From a bacterium (GTDB lineage: Bacteria; Bacillota; Bacilli; Lactobacillales; Streptococcaceae), in the NCBI GenBank assembly GCA_905221035.1, contig CAJNBP010000006.1:1-64000 (forward strand): a stretch of 64,000 bases of DNA, given 5' to 3'. Shown here piece after piece: positions 9,388 to 19,203 of the stretch. Position numbers and translations under genes: made by a program. Every line of letters starts with the position of its first letter. The first letter of the stretch is position 1. The notes below the pieces were generated by a model. That model made no database searches, had not been told where the DNA came from, and saw nothing but the letters and a program-made list of their open reading frames with translations.

Positions 9388-9783
9388 TTATTTGAACTTG
9401 ATACCATTTTCTTTCAATTTCTTGATGGTAGCTGGGCCGATTCCTTTTAAGGCAAGGAGTTCTTTTTCAGTCCAGTTTTTAAAATCTGAAGCAGACTTGA
9501 TTCCTTCATCATAGAAAGTTTTGGCACGGTCAAGTGGAAGTCCACCCAAGTTTGCTGCAAAATCTTCTACAGAATTGGCTACTTTTTGAGCTTGCTCTTT
9601 GGTAGCTTCTACTGCTTGTTCAACCTTTTTAGAAACAGCCTTACCAGCTTGGCTTGCTGACTGTTCTGCACGTTTTACGACTTTTTTTGTCTCTTCTACA
9701 ACCTTAGTCACAGTACTTGAAAAAACACCTGCACGACGGAGGCTATTTCGTAATTGTTTTTTACGATTGAGTTTCTTTGACAT
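9388..9783 (-). CDS. Basic alanine-rich protein with C-terminal helix-hairpin-helix
   Basis: A 131-residue protein. Residues 1-80 are lysine- and alanine-rich with heptad-like spacing, reminiscent of histone-H1-like or coiled-coil proteins. The C terminus has DFKNWTEKELLALKGIGP and KKLKENGI, an HhH nucleic-acid-binding motif. The same C-terminal module ends the protein at 5530-6771. Probable role is nucleic-acid binding, but no specific function is known to me. Confidence 0.65.
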   Translation of the reverse strand: MSKKLNRKKQLRNSLRRAGVFSSTVTKVVEETKKVVKRAEQSASQAGKAVSKKVEQAVEATKEQAQKVANSVEDFAANLGGLPLDRAKTFYDEGIKSASDFKNWTEKELLALKGIGPATIKKLKENGIKFK

Positions 9784-9800
9784 GATAAAATCCTTTCAAT

Positions 9801-9828
9801 AAAAAATCCCTGCTCTGACAAGGATTTA
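9801..9828 (-). terminator. Terminator after the DUF1858-DUF438-DUF1912 operon
   Basis: On the minus strand AAATCC and GGATTT close an 11-nt loop and are followed by a run of T. It lies between the 84-residue gene and the HhH gene. Confidence 0.6.
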
Positions 9829-9878
9829 ATATAAATATTCTATCAAGATTTTAGTAAAAAATCAAGAATCTATCTCGT

Positions 9879-10133
9879 TTAATAATTTCGCTCACCGAAT
9901 AAGCCATCTGGCAAATCATGGAATCCTTTACCTGCCTTGAAATTTTCAAATTTTCCAAGCAAGAACTGATAGGCATCCAAGCGGCTTTCGTAGCGGATCA
10001 TGGCATCTTTGGCACGCTCGTCTTGGTCTTCTTCGTAGACTTTTTGGCTTTCCTTGTGCGCCATGTCGTTGATCATAATCTGGGTATTGACCCAAGCTTC
10101 AAATTCCTTCATAAATTCTTGTTCGTAACTCAT
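9879..10133 (-). CDS. Small conserved protein, DUF1912-like
   Basis: An 84-residue acidic, helical protein with no membrane segment. It resembles the small DUF1912 family of streptococci, function unknown. AAGGAG stands ahead of the ATG. It is the last gene of a three-gene operon, nine bases after the DUF438 gene. Confidence 0.7.
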   Translation of the reverse strand: MSYEQEFMKEFEAWVNTQIMINDMAHKESQKVYEEDQDERAKDAMIRYESRLDAYQFLLGKFENFKAGKGFHDLPDGLFGERNY

Positions 10134-10142
10134 TTTTTCTCC

Positions 10143-11477
10143 TTATTCTAACCCACGGAAATAGTCCGTATCAATCTCACGGTAGGGCTGGATATCCTGA
10201 ACATACTCCAGCACTCCTTGGAATTCTCCCTCTTCATCGTGCACTGCTGCGTAGGTGATGTGGACAAACTTACCTCGCGACTCAGACTTGAACCACATTT
10301 CATACTTATCCTTAGTACCTTCACGAAGCCCCTTCATGATAGTCTTGACCTTGTCCAAGTACTTAGGCGGATGACAGAGTTCGACATTACGCCCAACTTG
10401 AGACGGTGTCCGTTTGAAAATCATATCATCAGCCGGCGTATTGTCATTGTAATACTGGAAAATGTCGTCTTTATTGACAAAGGTAATCTCCATAGGAAGG
10501 TGATTGAGGATGAGATTAGCCTGCTCAACTGAGAGATAGCCATTGCCAAAAGCCTGTTGACTATGGCGATCCAGCACCGCTTCCTTTTCCTTAGGGGTAA
10601 AGGTAATGGTAAACTGACCTTCTGGCGTATCGATAACTTGCTGGACTTGCCCTTCTGCCGTTTCTAGCTGAATAGGATCCTCTGCGCTCTTTTCCTCAAC
10701 GAAACTTTGACGTTCTGGCACCCATTTCTCAGACGGACGGATGATGGCATAGCCGTAGGAATCGCTCTCCTCCGCAATCTGAAGCCAGTCATCCTGAGTA
10801 AAGGACTCAAGAAGAATCATGAGGAGGATGGACTCTTCCTTGAAAATCATACTTTCAAACTCTGTCGCAAAGGCTTCAAAATCTTCTTTTACAGTAGAAA
10901 TCGGCACTTCAGGTAGTGACTTGGCTGTCGCTAAAGCTGTTTGAAAGAGTTCCCTGATCTGGTCATCCACTCCCCACATAACTTTGGGAGGTGAATCGTG
11001 TCCATAGCGCTCCATGATAGGAAAGAAGAGTTCTTCCTTGCGCTGGTAGTGGATGTCGAATTGACCCACAAGTTCCATCTGACGCACCAAACCCTTGCGC
11101 ATCTCCACAAGCATTTCTTCATCTTCCATAGACTCATAGGTATCTAACAATCTACGAATGCGAATCAAGGCAGCGCGGAGTGCCAGATTTTCATCCTTGA
11201 AGATGCGAACTGGGTGACCTGGATGCTCGGTGTCCTCTACTTCGACACCCTTAACTGCATTTTTAAAAAGATTGGCATGGACATCACAGAGCTCCATGAC
11301 ATCTTCAAAGGTGACACCTGAGTCTGAGTTCATCAGCTCGTGCTCCATGAGGGAAATCTCAATGGCTGACACACCCGTAAAGGTCGCATCAAAGCGCTCT
11401 TGAACCGACTCAGGGGAGGCGCCATTATGCAATTCTAACAAAATATCCCGTAGGACATGAATCCGTTCGTCTGCCAT
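10143..11477 (-). CDS. DUF438 / hemerythrin-like / PAS domain protein
   Basis: A 444-residue cytoplasmic protein with three parts: an N-terminal DUF438 domain (about residues 1-95), a hemerythrin-like cation-binding helical bundle in the middle (E/H-rich segments such as FDIHYQRKEELFFPIMERYGHD), and a C-terminal PAS domain (EITFVNKDDIFQYYND to FQGVLEYVQDI). The architecture suggests sensing of oxygen, nitric oxide or redox state through bound iron, which is inference from family members. The start codon overlaps the stop of the DUF1858 gene by one base, so the two are translationally coupled. Confidence 0.85.
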   Translation of the reverse strand: MADERIHVLRDILLELHNGASPESVQERFDATFTGVSAIEISLMEHELMNSDSGVTFEDVMELCDVHANLFKNAVKGVEVEDTEHPGHPVRIFKDENLALRAALIRIRRLLDTYESMEDEEMLVEMRKGLVRQMELVGQFDIHYQRKEELFFPIMERYGHDSPPKVMWGVDDQIRELFQTALATAKSLPEVPISTVKEDFEAFATEFESMIFKEESILLMILLESFTQDDWLQIAEESDSYGYAIIRPSEKWVPERQSFVEEKSAEDPIQLETAEGQVQQVIDTPEGQFTITFTPKEKEAVLDRHSQQAFGNGYLSVEQANLILNHLPMEITFVNKDDIFQYYNDNTPADDMIFKRTPSQVGRNVELCHPPKYLDKVKTIMKGLREGTKDKYEMWFKSESRGKFVHITYAAVHDEEGEFQGVLEYVQDIQPYREIDTDYFRGLE

Positions 11478-11710
11478 TAGTCTAATCCAATCACTTCGTA
11501 GCCATTTGCTTCCAGTGTGCGGACAATCTTGTCCATAGGAGTTCCTTCAAGCTTGGAACCCTGTTTGAGCGATACCTTGCGACCGACTGTGTTGCGCATC
11601 AAGGGATTGGCAAGGGGTTTAAAACCCAACTCCACTAGAATCTCTAAGACCTCTGGATGCTTGTCCACTACTTCTGCAACAGGAATTGACACATCGATGA
11701 TATTGTCCAT
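11477..11710 (-). CDS. DUF1858 domain protein
   Basis: A 77-residue protein with the DUF1858 pattern DVSIPVAEVVDKHPEVLEILVELGF. This domain is often found beside or fused to DUF438 proteins and in ScdA-type iron-centre repair proteins. GGAGG lies ahead of the ATG at 11710; an upstream in-frame ATG at 11722 would overlap that ribosome site. It is the first gene of the operon with the DUF438 and DUF1912 genes, so the three probably act together in a redox or metal-related process. Confidence 0.8.
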   Translation of the reverse strand: MDNIIDVSIPVAEVVDKHPEVLEILVELGFKPLANPLMRNTVGRKVSLKQGSKLEGTPMDKIVRTLEANGYEVIGLD

Positions 11711-11826
11711 GACGACCTCCATTGTATGTTCTAAAATGATTTTACTGCTTATATTATACCATATGGAAAGAGATTAAAAAACTAGCAGTAGAGTTCCTGC
11801 TAGTTATCTGCGACTTGAATTACGAC

Positions 11827-11979
11827 CTAAATAAGTTTAAAGAGCCAATCCAATATTTTAAATAATAGCTTGTAAAACAGCAATTGGACTGCAAAAGAGA
11901 TGATCATCCAAAAGAATTTCAAAATCCCAATAATCGGTTTGATAAAAATAATGGCAAGAAGTGCCCAGAAAAATTTCAT
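11827..11979 (-). CDS. Small hydrophobic peptide (50 aa)
   Basis: A 50-codon ORF with two hydrophobic stretches rich in Phe, Ile and Leu and only a few lysines. Its ATG overlaps the stop of the preceding 60-residue gene by four bases (ATGA), which supports translation. I do not recognise a family. It is the last gene of the EcsC cluster and is probably a membrane peptide. Confidence 0.6.
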   Translation of the reverse strand: MKFFWALLAIIFIKPIIGILKFFWMIISFAVQLLFYKLLFKILDWLFKLI

Positions 11980-12158
11980 TTTTTCTCCTCTGGCTTAATG
12001 AGCCACCGAGCCGTATCCATTAACTTGTCTGCAATAAAAAGTTTACCTAGACCGACAACGGCATGGTCATCTTTCTTTATCGTTTTCATTACTTTAACAC
12101 CTTGCATGGTCAAAAAGTAATTCCCGTAAGTTTTAGCTAGAGTTTTTATGAGTCCCAT
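11976..12158 (-). CDS. Small conserved protein in the EcsC cluster (60 aa)
   Basis: A 60-residue basic protein starting MGLIKTLAKTYGNYF. I place the start at 12158, one base after the EcsC stop, with AAGGTGAG overlapping the end of that gene. There is no clear membrane segment and no recognised domain. It is coupled upstream to the EcsC gene and downstream to the 50-residue peptide. Confidence 0.6.
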   Translation of the reverse strand: MGLIKTLAKTYGNYFLTMQGVKVMKTIKKDDHAVVGLGKLFIADKLMDTARWLIKPEEKK

Positions 12159-12159
12159 T

Positions 12160-12939
12160 TTACTCACCTTCGATGATTTCAGCTTCTTTTCTGATTGTTT
12201 CAACATCTTCTTGATATTGAACTTCAGTATAATTGACTAGTTTAGACAATTCTTTCTGCAAACTTTCACCCATCGGTTTCATAGTTGCAAAGGTTAAACC
12301 ACCTGAAATGATACCTCCCAAGATAGGTATGAATTTCCCCATTCCTTTGGCCAACCCTCCCTTGGTCAGATTCACACCAAATATTCTTAAGACTTTTTTC
12401 AAAATAGGGTACCAAAGCGTCTTTGTTAAAGCTTTATTAGGTACTGTTTTCATTACCTGTTTGGCAATTGTTATACCACCAGCACGTAGTAAAGCAGCGG
12501 TTCCATTCACCCCCAGCATTACTCCTAGATAAAGCAAGAGGGTATTTTGAGCATCTTCACTCAACTCCTCGCGAGAAGCCCAAAGATCCTCATAACCATA
12601 AATATAACCTAATTCTTGAGCCAATTTCAGAGAGAAACCATAAAATTGAGCCACATCAGCTGGAATGGTAATTGCCATAGCAATCCCTCCAGGTAATCCT
12701 GCCAAAACAGAAGTTCCACTCGCCAATAAAACATTATCCCTAATGCAGGCATTAGCCACTCGATCTATGATTTCTTGAGATAAGAGAGACGTTGGGCCTT
12801 GTTCTAATAAAGTAGGAATGTCCTGTGGATCCAATTCTTTGGAAAACTTATCCACTAAAAATTTCGAACGTTCAACCTTAACAACAGGTAGTTTCACCAC
12901 TTGTTGCAATACTTGCATAGCCAACTCTTGTTCAGCCAT
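12160..12939 (-). CDS. EcsC-family protein
   Basis: A 259-residue protein of the EcsC family, whose members lie near Ecs ABC transporters in Bacillus but whose biochemical role is unsettled. A hydrophobic Gly/Ala-rich segment around residues 65-95 and another near 190-215 may contact the membrane. The ATG at 12939 lies seven bases after AAAAGGAG; an earlier TTG is too close to that site. Here it is far from ecsAB (30.8-32.6 kb) and leads its own three-gene operon. Confidence 0.75.
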   Translation of the reverse strand: MAEQELAMQVLQQVVKLPVVKVERSKFLVDKFSKELDPQDIPTLLEQGPTSLLSQEIIDRVANACIRDNVLLASGTSVLAGLPGGIAMAITIPADVAQFYGFSLKLAQELGYIYGYEDLWASREELSEDAQNTLLLYLGVMLGVNGTAALLRAGGITIAKQVMKTVPNKALTKTLWYPILKKVLRIFGVNLTKGGLAKGMGKFIPILGGIISGGLTFATMKPMGESLQKELSKLVNYTEVQYQEDVETIRKEAEIIEGE

Positions 12940-13199
12940 ATACAAACTCCTTTTACTTCTGTAAGTTATATTCTATGATAGCATACTCTTTTAAAGTATT
13001 TTCAAATTCCCCTCAAAAATTTTCAAAAAATCCTTAGCAACTTATTTGTTAAAGATTTTTAATAGTCTTTGTAGAGACAGCTCGAATATTCAACCCCTAC
13101 CTTTACAACATGATATTCTATCTGTGAACGATAGTCTATTATTGTCTCACCTAAAATGTTCCTTGAATACACACTAACTATGAACTTTCGAGCTTCATC
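12940..13199. other. AT-rich intergenic region, no gene supported
   Basis: This gap separates the EcsC operon from the SPFH cluster. It probably contains the EcsC promoter. A frame of about 45 codons just after the SPFH stop is open on the minus strand but has no convincing start or ribosome site. Confidence 0.4.
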
Positions 13200-14309
13200 T
13201 TATAAATCCATAATTTCTTTTTTCTTTCGATCAAATTCTTCCTGAGATAATATACCTGCATCTAAAAGAGATTTTAGTTTTGTAAGTGCTTCGATTTGCT
13301 CATCTAATGATAGACTTGGTTTCATGGCTTTTTCATCTAAACTTTGAGCCATATTCATTCCAAATATCATTCCAGCACTATCACCTAGACCATGTTGCTC
13401 CACTCCTGATGCAATTTTTTGTTGTGCTGCAATATTAGAAGATTTCTGCGATACATCATCATAAGCTTTTAAATTCATCTTATTTGATGAAAATTGTTTA
13501 ACCAGTTCCTTAGATTCTGGTGAGAACTCAATATTAGCAATGGCAACTTTTACAATCTCAAATCCAAAACGTTCTTTCCAAGTCCCTGCATACTGTCCAT
13601 CATTTGATACTTGTTCCGCAAGAACTGCAGCTTGTGAGGGTAATTGTGAAATACGATAAGTTGTTGACAAAGAATTAAGTGCAACAATAAAAGATTGAAG
13701 AAATTCTGTCACTATTTGTGATCTAGCTTGAGCGCTATCAAAGGTATAATAAGTCACATTGGCAGGAAGAAAGTTTCTGATAAATTGCTTAGCATCTGTA
13801 ATTTGGATAGAAAATGTTCCAAAAGCACGTACTTCTAAATCTGTCCCATAAAACAAATCATTATACATGACTGGACCGCGAGTCCCAAATTTAATATCAC
13901 GAATTTCTCTCAAATTAACAAAACAAATCTGTTTTTGCTGATCACTTTGACCACCGAATCCAACACGATTAACAACATTGTCAAACAGTGACTTTTTCAA
14001 TCCATCACCATTAAAAACACTGCTTTCGCCATTTTGGTATTCATATCCACCTGGTTCTGTAATAATTTCCTCGATACCAGACTGACTAAAGATAAAGGCT
14101 GCAGTATTTTCTGGAATAAAAATCTTGGATCCGTTCGAAATAATACCTACAGATCCCTTCGTATTGACACCTCTACCATTATTACTTTCTTGAACAATAC
14201 CTGGACTTACAGCTGTATGTTCATCAAAAGCATGAACTGTGATAATTTCTTTCCACTGATCTGCAAATGTTCCACCAATAGAATCTGTGATTGCTTTTAT
14301 CAACCCCAT
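13200..14309 (-). CDS. SPFH-domain protein with C-terminal SHOCT domain (virion-core-like)
   Basis: A 369-residue protein. The first 290 residues resemble the SPFH / virion core protein (YdjI-like) family. The last 35 residues, EQIEALTKLKSLLDAGILSQ onward, form a SHOCT domain, a short oligomerisation module. SPFH proteins assemble into membrane-associated scaffolds. The next two upstream genes encode a PH-like zinc-ribbon protein and a lipoprotein, so the cluster may form an envelope-stress or membrane-remodelling unit. That last step is inference. Confidence 0.8.
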   Translation of the reverse strand: MGLIKAITDSIGGTFADQWKEIITVHAFDEHTAVSPGIVQESNNGRGVNTKGSVGIISNGSKIFIPENTAAFIFSQSGIEEIITEPGGYEYQNGESSVFNGDGLKKSLFDNVVNRVGFGGQSDQQKQICFVNLREIRDIKFGTRGPVMYNDLFYGTDLEVRAFGTFSIQITDAKQFIRNFLPANVTYYTFDSAQARSQIVTEFLQSFIVALNSLSTTYRISQLPSQAAVLAEQVSNDGQYAGTWKERFGFEIVKVAIANIEFSPESKELVKQFSSNKMNLKAYDDVSQKSSNIAAQQKIASGVEQHGLGDSAGMIFGMNMAQSLDEKAMKPSLSLDEQIEALTKLKSLLDAGILSQEEFDRKKKEIMDL

Positions 14310-14321
14310 TTAATTGCCCCC

Positions 14322-14879
14322 TTATAAACTCTGCTCCATATCACAATAGGCACATCTCACTGTTTGCTTCACTTGACCTGACAAAGGTGCTCCACAAAAG
14401 CTACACTTGGTTGAAATCTTTTCTGGCTCTGCATCCTTAATCCCAAGCCCTGCTTTAAAAGTGTCAAATGTATCCTTAAATGTTTCTGCCAAAACATCTG
14501 CTCCAAACAAGCTACTATCTCCCAAGGTTTCAAAATTACTTGTATCACCTGAAATCAATTTAATAATGTTTCTAGCCCACTTGTCAGTATCCTTAGTATT
14601 ATTAAATGAAAAGATAGCTTGCCCGCCATTATAATAAATTTCCAACCGTTTCATACCATTGGTTTTGGTTACTGAAACTTGAGGTTTCCCTTCAAAAATT
14701 TTAATCTGGTTAATGGGAATGGTAACCTGGTCTTTTTTCCCTCCCCAAAAACTTTTTTTGATATGTATTAAGTGTAGATTCGTTAAAATTAATTCATCTG
14801 TAGCCAAACCATTTTTCCCAAAACTCACATGGTCACTATTCATAACCATGTATTCATGTGGCAATAATTGATAATCCAT
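14322..14879 (-). CDS. PH-like protein with C-terminal zinc ribbon
   Basis: A 185-residue protein. Residues 1-100 look like a bacterial PH-type domain (LTNLHLIHIKKSFWGGKKDQ followed by ITINQIKIF-type strands). The last 30 residues contain two CxxC pairs, CSFCGAP and CAYCDM, typical of a zinc ribbon. I chose the ATG at 14879 because GTGGAG lies six bases ahead. It is probably an accessory partner of the SPFH protein encoded 12 bp downstream. Confidence 0.65.
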   Translation of the reverse strand: MDYQLLPHEYMVMNSDHVSFGKNGLATDELILTNLHLIHIKKSFWGGKKDQVTIPINQIKIFEGKPQVSVTKTNGMKRLEIYYNGGQAIFSFNNTKDTDKWARNIIKLISGDTSNFETLGDSSLFGADVLAETFKDTFDTFKAGLGIKDAEPEKISTKCSFCGAPLSGQVKQTVRCAYCDMEQSL

Positions 14880-14899
14880 ATTGAACTCCACTCTTCCTA

Positions 14900-15403
14900 T
14901 TAAAGACTAGCTTTCCACTGCTCCACTTGTTCATGTAGATTATCACGATAATCTTTTAGAGTCTTAATCACTTCTTCTTTTCCTTGAATCGGTGCTTTCT
15001 TGAGTGGACCATATTGTTTTTTCAGATCTTCCATCTCTTTTTTAGTGCTATCTTTCAGTTCTTGGATAGCAGCACTATCTTCTAAAACAGTCCCTTTAAA
15101 GGCTTCGTCTGCTTCTGTATAGTAATTATCGATTATTTTCTCATTCATAATCAAGTAATCTTCATAGGTTTTTATAGACTCAATTGTCGTATCGCTAACA
15201 TCTTGTGGGTTAAAATCGCTTGAACTGAGTTTTTCTTTTGCTTTAGCAAACAACCCTTTCTTCTCAGAACTACTAGATGAAGCTTCTGTTTGATTCTCAC
15301 TAGAAGAGCTACTTGTTTTTTCAGAAAGAGAACTACAAGCAGCTAGAGTAGAGACGGAAAGACATAGCAAAGCTAAACGACAAACTTTTTTTATATTATT
15401 CAT
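14900..15403 (-). CDS. Predicted lipoprotein, helical
   Basis: A 167-residue protein with a lipoprotein signal: basic start, hydrophobic core, and the lipobox LAAC at about residues 20-23. A serine-rich linker (residues 25-50) follows, then a helical, lysine- and glutamate-rich domain. It should be anchored to the outer face of the membrane. It is the first gene of the cluster with the zinc-ribbon and SPFH proteins. No family recognised. Confidence 0.7.
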   Translation of the reverse strand: MNNIKKVCRLALLCLSVSTLAACSSLSEKTSSSSSENQTEASSSSSEKKGLFAKAKEKLSSSDFNPQDVSDTTIESIKTYEDYLIMNEKIIDNYYTEADEAFKGTVLEDSAAIQELKDSTKKEMEDLKKQYGPLKKAPIQGKEEVIKTLKDYRDNLHEQVEQWKASL

Positions 15404-15550
15404 TGATAGAATCTCCTTTTATTTATGAAATCATCATATCATATTTGCTAAAAAAAAAAAGCATTTTCTATTTAGCTAACCTTTAAAAATACAGAATCAC
15501 TTTTTTAAAAGAATATTTTTTCCATTTCAAATTCCACCTATTTTACCCAC

Positions 15551-15575
15551 CAAAAAAGAGGGTTCCCCCTCCTTC
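15551..15575 (-). terminator. Terminator of the nusA-infB-rbfA operon
   Basis: On the minus strand GAGGG and CCCTC enclose a four-base loop and run into six T residues, directly after the rbfA stop codon. Confidence 0.75.
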
Positions 15576-15926
15576 TTAATTCTTATCCAGATTGCGTAGC
15601 ATCTCGTCAATCTTGTTTCCATATTCGATGGATTCGTCTTTGACGAAGGTCAAATCTGGGATTTTGTACAATTTCAAATTGCGACCAAGTTCACGTTTGA
15701 TAGTACCAGTTGCTTTTTCAAGCCCGATTTGAGCTTTTTGATTATCTGAAGCAAGGTTACTCAAAATGGTGTAGTAAACCTTGGCAACAGACAAGTCACC
15801 CAGCATCTGAACATCTGTGATGGTCACGCCTTGGACACGCGGATCACGGACTTTCTTTTGCAAAATCTCATTGACTTCACGCTTGATTTCCATGCCCACA
15901 CGATCCGTACGGAAATGATTTGCCAT
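15576..15926 (-). CDS. rbfA: 30S ribosome-binding factor A
   Basis: A 116-residue protein of normal RbfA length, with the KH-like fold signatures [27 protein letters not shown] and [17 protein letters not shown]. RbfA assists late maturation of the 30S subunit and the 5' end of 16S rRNA. The start [10 protein letters not shown] at 15926 is the family's usual start; a longer frame upstream lacks support. It closes the rimP-nusA-infB operon, separated from infB by 165 bp containing a hairpin. Confidence 0.95.
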   Translation of the reverse strand: MANHFRTDRVGMEIKREVNEILQKKVRDPRVQGVTITDVQMLGDLSVAKVYYTILSNLASDNQKAQIGLEKATGTIKRELGRNLKLYKIPDLTFVKDESIEYGNKIDEMLRNLDKN

Positions 15927-15954
15927 GATATTCCTTTCTCTACTTTGAACCAAA

Positions 15955-15977
15955 AGCTAGGCCAGCAGACCTAGCTA
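15955..15977 (-). terminator. Hairpin between infB and rbfA
   Basis: An inverted repeat with arms AGCTAGG/CCTAGCT lies in the infB-rbfA gap and is followed by a short T run on the minus strand. It may attenuate expression of rbfA rather than fully stop transcription. Confidence 0.4.
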
Positions 15978-16091
15978 TTTTTATTAGATAGAGGAACTAG
16001 AGCCATTTGAATCTAGGAAACAAGCCTTAGATAGAACTGAGGTTCATCAAGGCGCTGTTGACGACGAGTCAAATCGGCTATCGTTTCTCTA

Positions 16092-18887
16092 TTATCGTTT
16101 GATTTCTTCCATGACATAAGCCTCAATCACATCATCAGTCTTGATATCATTGTAGCCGTCAATCATCAATCCACCTTCACGACCGTTTGTAACTTCTTTG
16201 ACGTCGTCTTTGTAGTGTTTCAAGCTTGCGAGTTCGCCATCATAGATAACAACACCGTCACGGATAACACGGACTTTAGAGTCACGGGTAACCTTACCGT
16301 TGATAACCATGAATCCACCGATAGTTCCGACTTTAGACACCTTGAAGGTTTCACGGATAACTGCTTCACCGATAACTTTTTCTTCGAATTCTGGATCAAG
16401 CATCCCTTTCATAGCTTCTTCCATCTCTTCGATAACCTTATAGATAATGCTGTGGAGACGGATTTCAACATCGTCAGCTTCCGCTTGTTGACGAGCTTGT
16501 GGTGTAGGGCGTACGTTGAAACCAACGATGAAGGCATTTGAAGCTTCGGCAAGAGTCACGTCAGATTCGTTGATGGCACCAACTGCCGAGTGGACGATAG
16601 TAACTTTGACACCTTCTACGTCGATCTTTTGAAGTGAGGCAGAAAGGGCTTCAACAGAACCTTGTACATCAGCTTTGATGATAACGTTAACTGATTTGAG
16701 TTCACCAGCTTTAAGCGTATCAAAGAGGTTTTCAAGACTGACACGTTGGGTAGCTTGACGTTGTTTCATGAGGGCACGTTTGGCACGCTCTTCACCGGCT
16801 GCACGCGCAGATTTTTCATCTTCGTAAACGGCAAAGTGGTCACCCGCCATTGGCGCTTCATTCAAACCTGTGATAGAAACTGGTGTTGATGGTCCAGCCA
16901 CCTTAACACGACGACCAAGGTCGTTGGTCATAGCACGGACACGACCGAAGGTATTTCCGACAACGATTGGATCTTGAACATTCAAGGTACCTTGTTGAAC
17001 AAGAAGGGTTGCGACTGCACCTTTTCCTTTATCCAAGCGCGCTTCGATAACCGTACCGATCGCACGAACTGTTGGGTCTGCCTTGAGTTCTTGGATTTCA
17101 GCTACAAGAAGGACTGTTTCCAACAATTCTTCGATGTTTTGGTTGAATTTAGCTGAGATTTCAACAAATTCAGAATCTCCGCCCCAAGCAGTTGACATAA
17201 CCCCATGTTCTGCCAATTCACCGATAACACGTTCTGGGTTGGCACCTGGTTTATCAATCTTGTTGATGGCTACGATAATTGGAACGTTGGCTGCTTTTGA
17301 GTGGTTGATGGCTTCGATTGTCTGAGGCATAACCCCGTCATCTGCCGCTACAACCAAGATCGTAATATCGGTAACAGATGCACCACGCGCACGCATCGAT
17401 GTAAAGGCCGCGTGTCCTGGTGTATCAAGGAAGGTAATCTTCTTGCCATTTTCAACAATTTGGTAGGCACCGATATGCTGAGTGATACCACCTGCTTCAC
17501 CTGTCGCAACACGAGAGTTACGAAGAGTATCCAAGAGGGTTGTTTTACCATGGTCAACGTGTCCCATGATGGTTACAACTGGTGGACGCTCAACCAATTC
17601 ATCTTCATTGAGATAACCATCTTCGACAAAGAAACGTTCGATGTCAGCATTATCCACTTCAACCTTTTGTTTGGCTTCGATACCATAATCCACCATGAGG
17701 AGTTCGATGGTTTCTCCATCCAAGGATTGGTTTTGTGTGGCCATGACACCCATCATAAAGAGTTTCTTAACGATTTCAGCTGGTTCACGTTTGATACGTT
17801 TGGCGATTTCCGCAACGGTCATACCATCTGTATACTCAAATTCTGTTGGCAATTCATGGAATTTACGTTCTGTAACAGGTTTTGGAGCCTGATTACGGTT
17901 GTTCTTGTTATTGCCTTTTTTGTTTTTCTTGTTATTATTCCAGTTACTATTCTTTTGATTTCTCACTTGATTTTGACTACTTCGATTCTTTTGTTGTTTT
18001 CTAGGACCATCTTCTTCGTGATCATAATCGTCACGATTTTTGTCTGGTCGAGCTTGTTTTTTACGACGTGTATCCACTGCAGGTTCTTTTTTCTCAGGGA
18101 CGACTTCAACCACTGCTTGAACTTGCTGTGCTTGTTGCGCTTGTTCAGCTAACTTAGCCGCTTCTTCAAAGATTTCCTCTGGTTCCTTGCGTTTGTTAGC
18201 TTGAGCCAAGGCTTCTTTAGCAGCCTGATACTGCTTGAAGCGTTCCTCGCTTGAACGTGCGTATTCTGCATTTTGCTCTGCTTTTAGGGCTGCTGCTCGG
18301 GCTTTAAAGTCAATGCGTGGAGCCGCTTGATTTGGACGTTTGTCCTCTTGTTGACGGCGCTCGTTTCCACGATTTTGCTGACCTTGCTGTTTCTTAGCTT
18401 GGTCATTAAAGCGACGATTGTCGCGATTGCCTTGACCTTGTTTTCCACCATTACGGCCGTCGTTTTTCTGACGGTTTCCGTTTTGTTGTTGGTCACGGTT
18501 ATTGCCCTTATTTTGCTTGCGTCGCTCTGCCTGCTCTTTAGCACGGGCTTCACGCTCAGCCTTGAAATTACGGCTTTGTGGCTTAGCTGCTGCTTTTTCT
18601 GTTTTCGGAGCAACTGGCTCAGCCGCTTTTGCCTCTTCCTTAGCTACAGCTGGTTTTGCTGGCTCTTTTTCGGCTTTCTTTTCTGCACTTGCTTTTGGTG
18701 CTGCAGGTTTTGCTTCTGCTTTCGGAGCAGCAGGCTTAAAGCTGGCAGCGATTTTTGCAGCGACAGCTTCTTCCACACTTGATGAGTGGCTTTTCACATC
18801 CAAGCCCAACTCTTTTGCACGCGCTACAACTTCTTTACTTTCTTTTCCAAGTTCTTTTGCGATTTCGTACAATCTTTTCTTAGACAA
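16092..18887 (-). CDS. infB: Translation initiation factor IF-2
   Basis: A 931-residue GTPase that brings initiator tRNA to the 30S subunit. The N-terminal 350 residues form a long low-complexity region rich in Ala, Lys, Gln and Asn, as is usual for streptococcal IF-2. The G domain follows with [18 protein letters not shown] and NKIDKP, then the C-terminal fMet-tRNA-binding domains. The start [15 protein letters not shown] is the conserved IF2N motif. It lies directly after ylxQ in the nusA operon. Confidence 0.98.
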   Translation of the reverse strand: MSKKRLYEIAKELGKESKEVVARAKELGLDVKSHSSSVEEAVAAKIAASFKPAAPKAEAKPAAPKASAEKKAEKEPAKPAVAKEEAKAAEPVAPKTEKAAAKPQSRNFKAEREARAKEQAERRKQNKGNNRDQQQNGNRQKNDGRNGGKQGQGNRDNRRFNDQAKKQQGQQNRGNERRQQEDKRPNQAAPRIDFKARAAALKAEQNAEYARSSEERFKQYQAAKEALAQANKRKEPEEIFEEAAKLAEQAQQAQQVQAVVEVVPEKKEPAVDTRRKKQARPDKNRDDYDHEEDGPRKQQKNRSSQNQVRNQKNSNWNNNKKNKKGNNKNNRNQAPKPVTERKFHELPTEFEYTDGMTVAEIAKRIKREPAEIVKKLFMMGVMATQNQSLDGETIELLMVDYGIEAKQKVEVDNADIERFFVEDGYLNEDELVERPPVVTIMGHVDHGKTTLLDTLRNSRVATGEAGGITQHIGAYQIVENGKKITFLDTPGHAAFTSMRARGASVTDITILVVAADDGVMPQTIEAINHSKAANVPIIVAINKIDKPGANPERVIGELAEHGVMSTAWGGDSEFVEISAKFNQNIEELLETVLLVAEIQELKADPTVRAIGTVIEARLDKGKGAVATLLVQQGTLNVQDPIVVGNTFGRVRAMTNDLGRRVKVAGPSTPVSITGLNEAPMAGDHFAVYEDEKSARAAGEERAKRALMKQRQATQRVSLENLFDTLKAGELKSVNVIIKADVQGSVEALSASLQKIDVEGVKVTIVHSAVGAINESDVTLAEASNAFIVGFNVRPTPQARQQAEADDVEIRLHSIIYKVIEEMEEAMKGMLDPEFEEKVIGEAVIRETFKVSKVGTIGGFMVINGKVTRDSKVRVIRDGVVIYDGELASLKHYKDDVKEVTNGREGGLMIDGYNDIKTDDVIEAYVMEEIKR

Positions 18888-18903
18888 ATCATGTCCTCCT
18901 CTT

Positions 18904-19203
18904 CTATTCCATAAGAGACCTCATTTTCTTTGTAAATCCAGCATCTGTCACAGCCAAAACCTTTCTCGATTTTCCGACTGCTATGCTTAATTCCAGTGTT
19001 GAAAACACGGTTACAATTTCTACTTGATAATAATGACTTTTATCTTGAATCTTCTTGGTCAGATTGGGTCCAGCATCATGGGCTAGAAAGACCAACTTAG
19101 CCTTGCCATCTTGAATGGCCTTGACCACCAGTTCTTCACCCGATATGATTCGGCCTGCTCGCTGAGCGAGTCCCAAGAGATTGCTTATCTTTTGCTTATT
19201 CAA
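18904..19203 (-). CDS. ylxQ: YlxQ-type L7Ae-family RNA-binding protein
   Basis: A 99-residue protein of the L7Ae/L30e fold: [19 protein letters not shown] and [12 protein letters not shown] are the conserved kink-turn-binding segments. It is the standard small gene between ylxR and infB. Its start overlaps the end of ylxR by eight bases. Confidence 0.92.
   Translation of the reverse strand: MNKQKISNLLGLAQRAGRIISGEELVVKAIQDGKAKLVFLAHDAGPNLTKKIQDKSHYYQVEIVTVFSTLELSIAVGKSRKVLAVTDAGFTKKMRSLME

Noticed and set aside
13060..13199. Open frame of about 45 codons right after the SPFH gene on the minus strand
   Set aside because: It begins directly after a stop codon, has no ATG and no ribosome site, and is not part of a recognised protein.
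17301..18152. Long plus-strand ORF opposite infB (283 codons)
   Set aside because: It lies wholly antisense to infB, is Phe/Ile/Cys-rich as expected from the reverse of a biased gene, and has no ribosome site.
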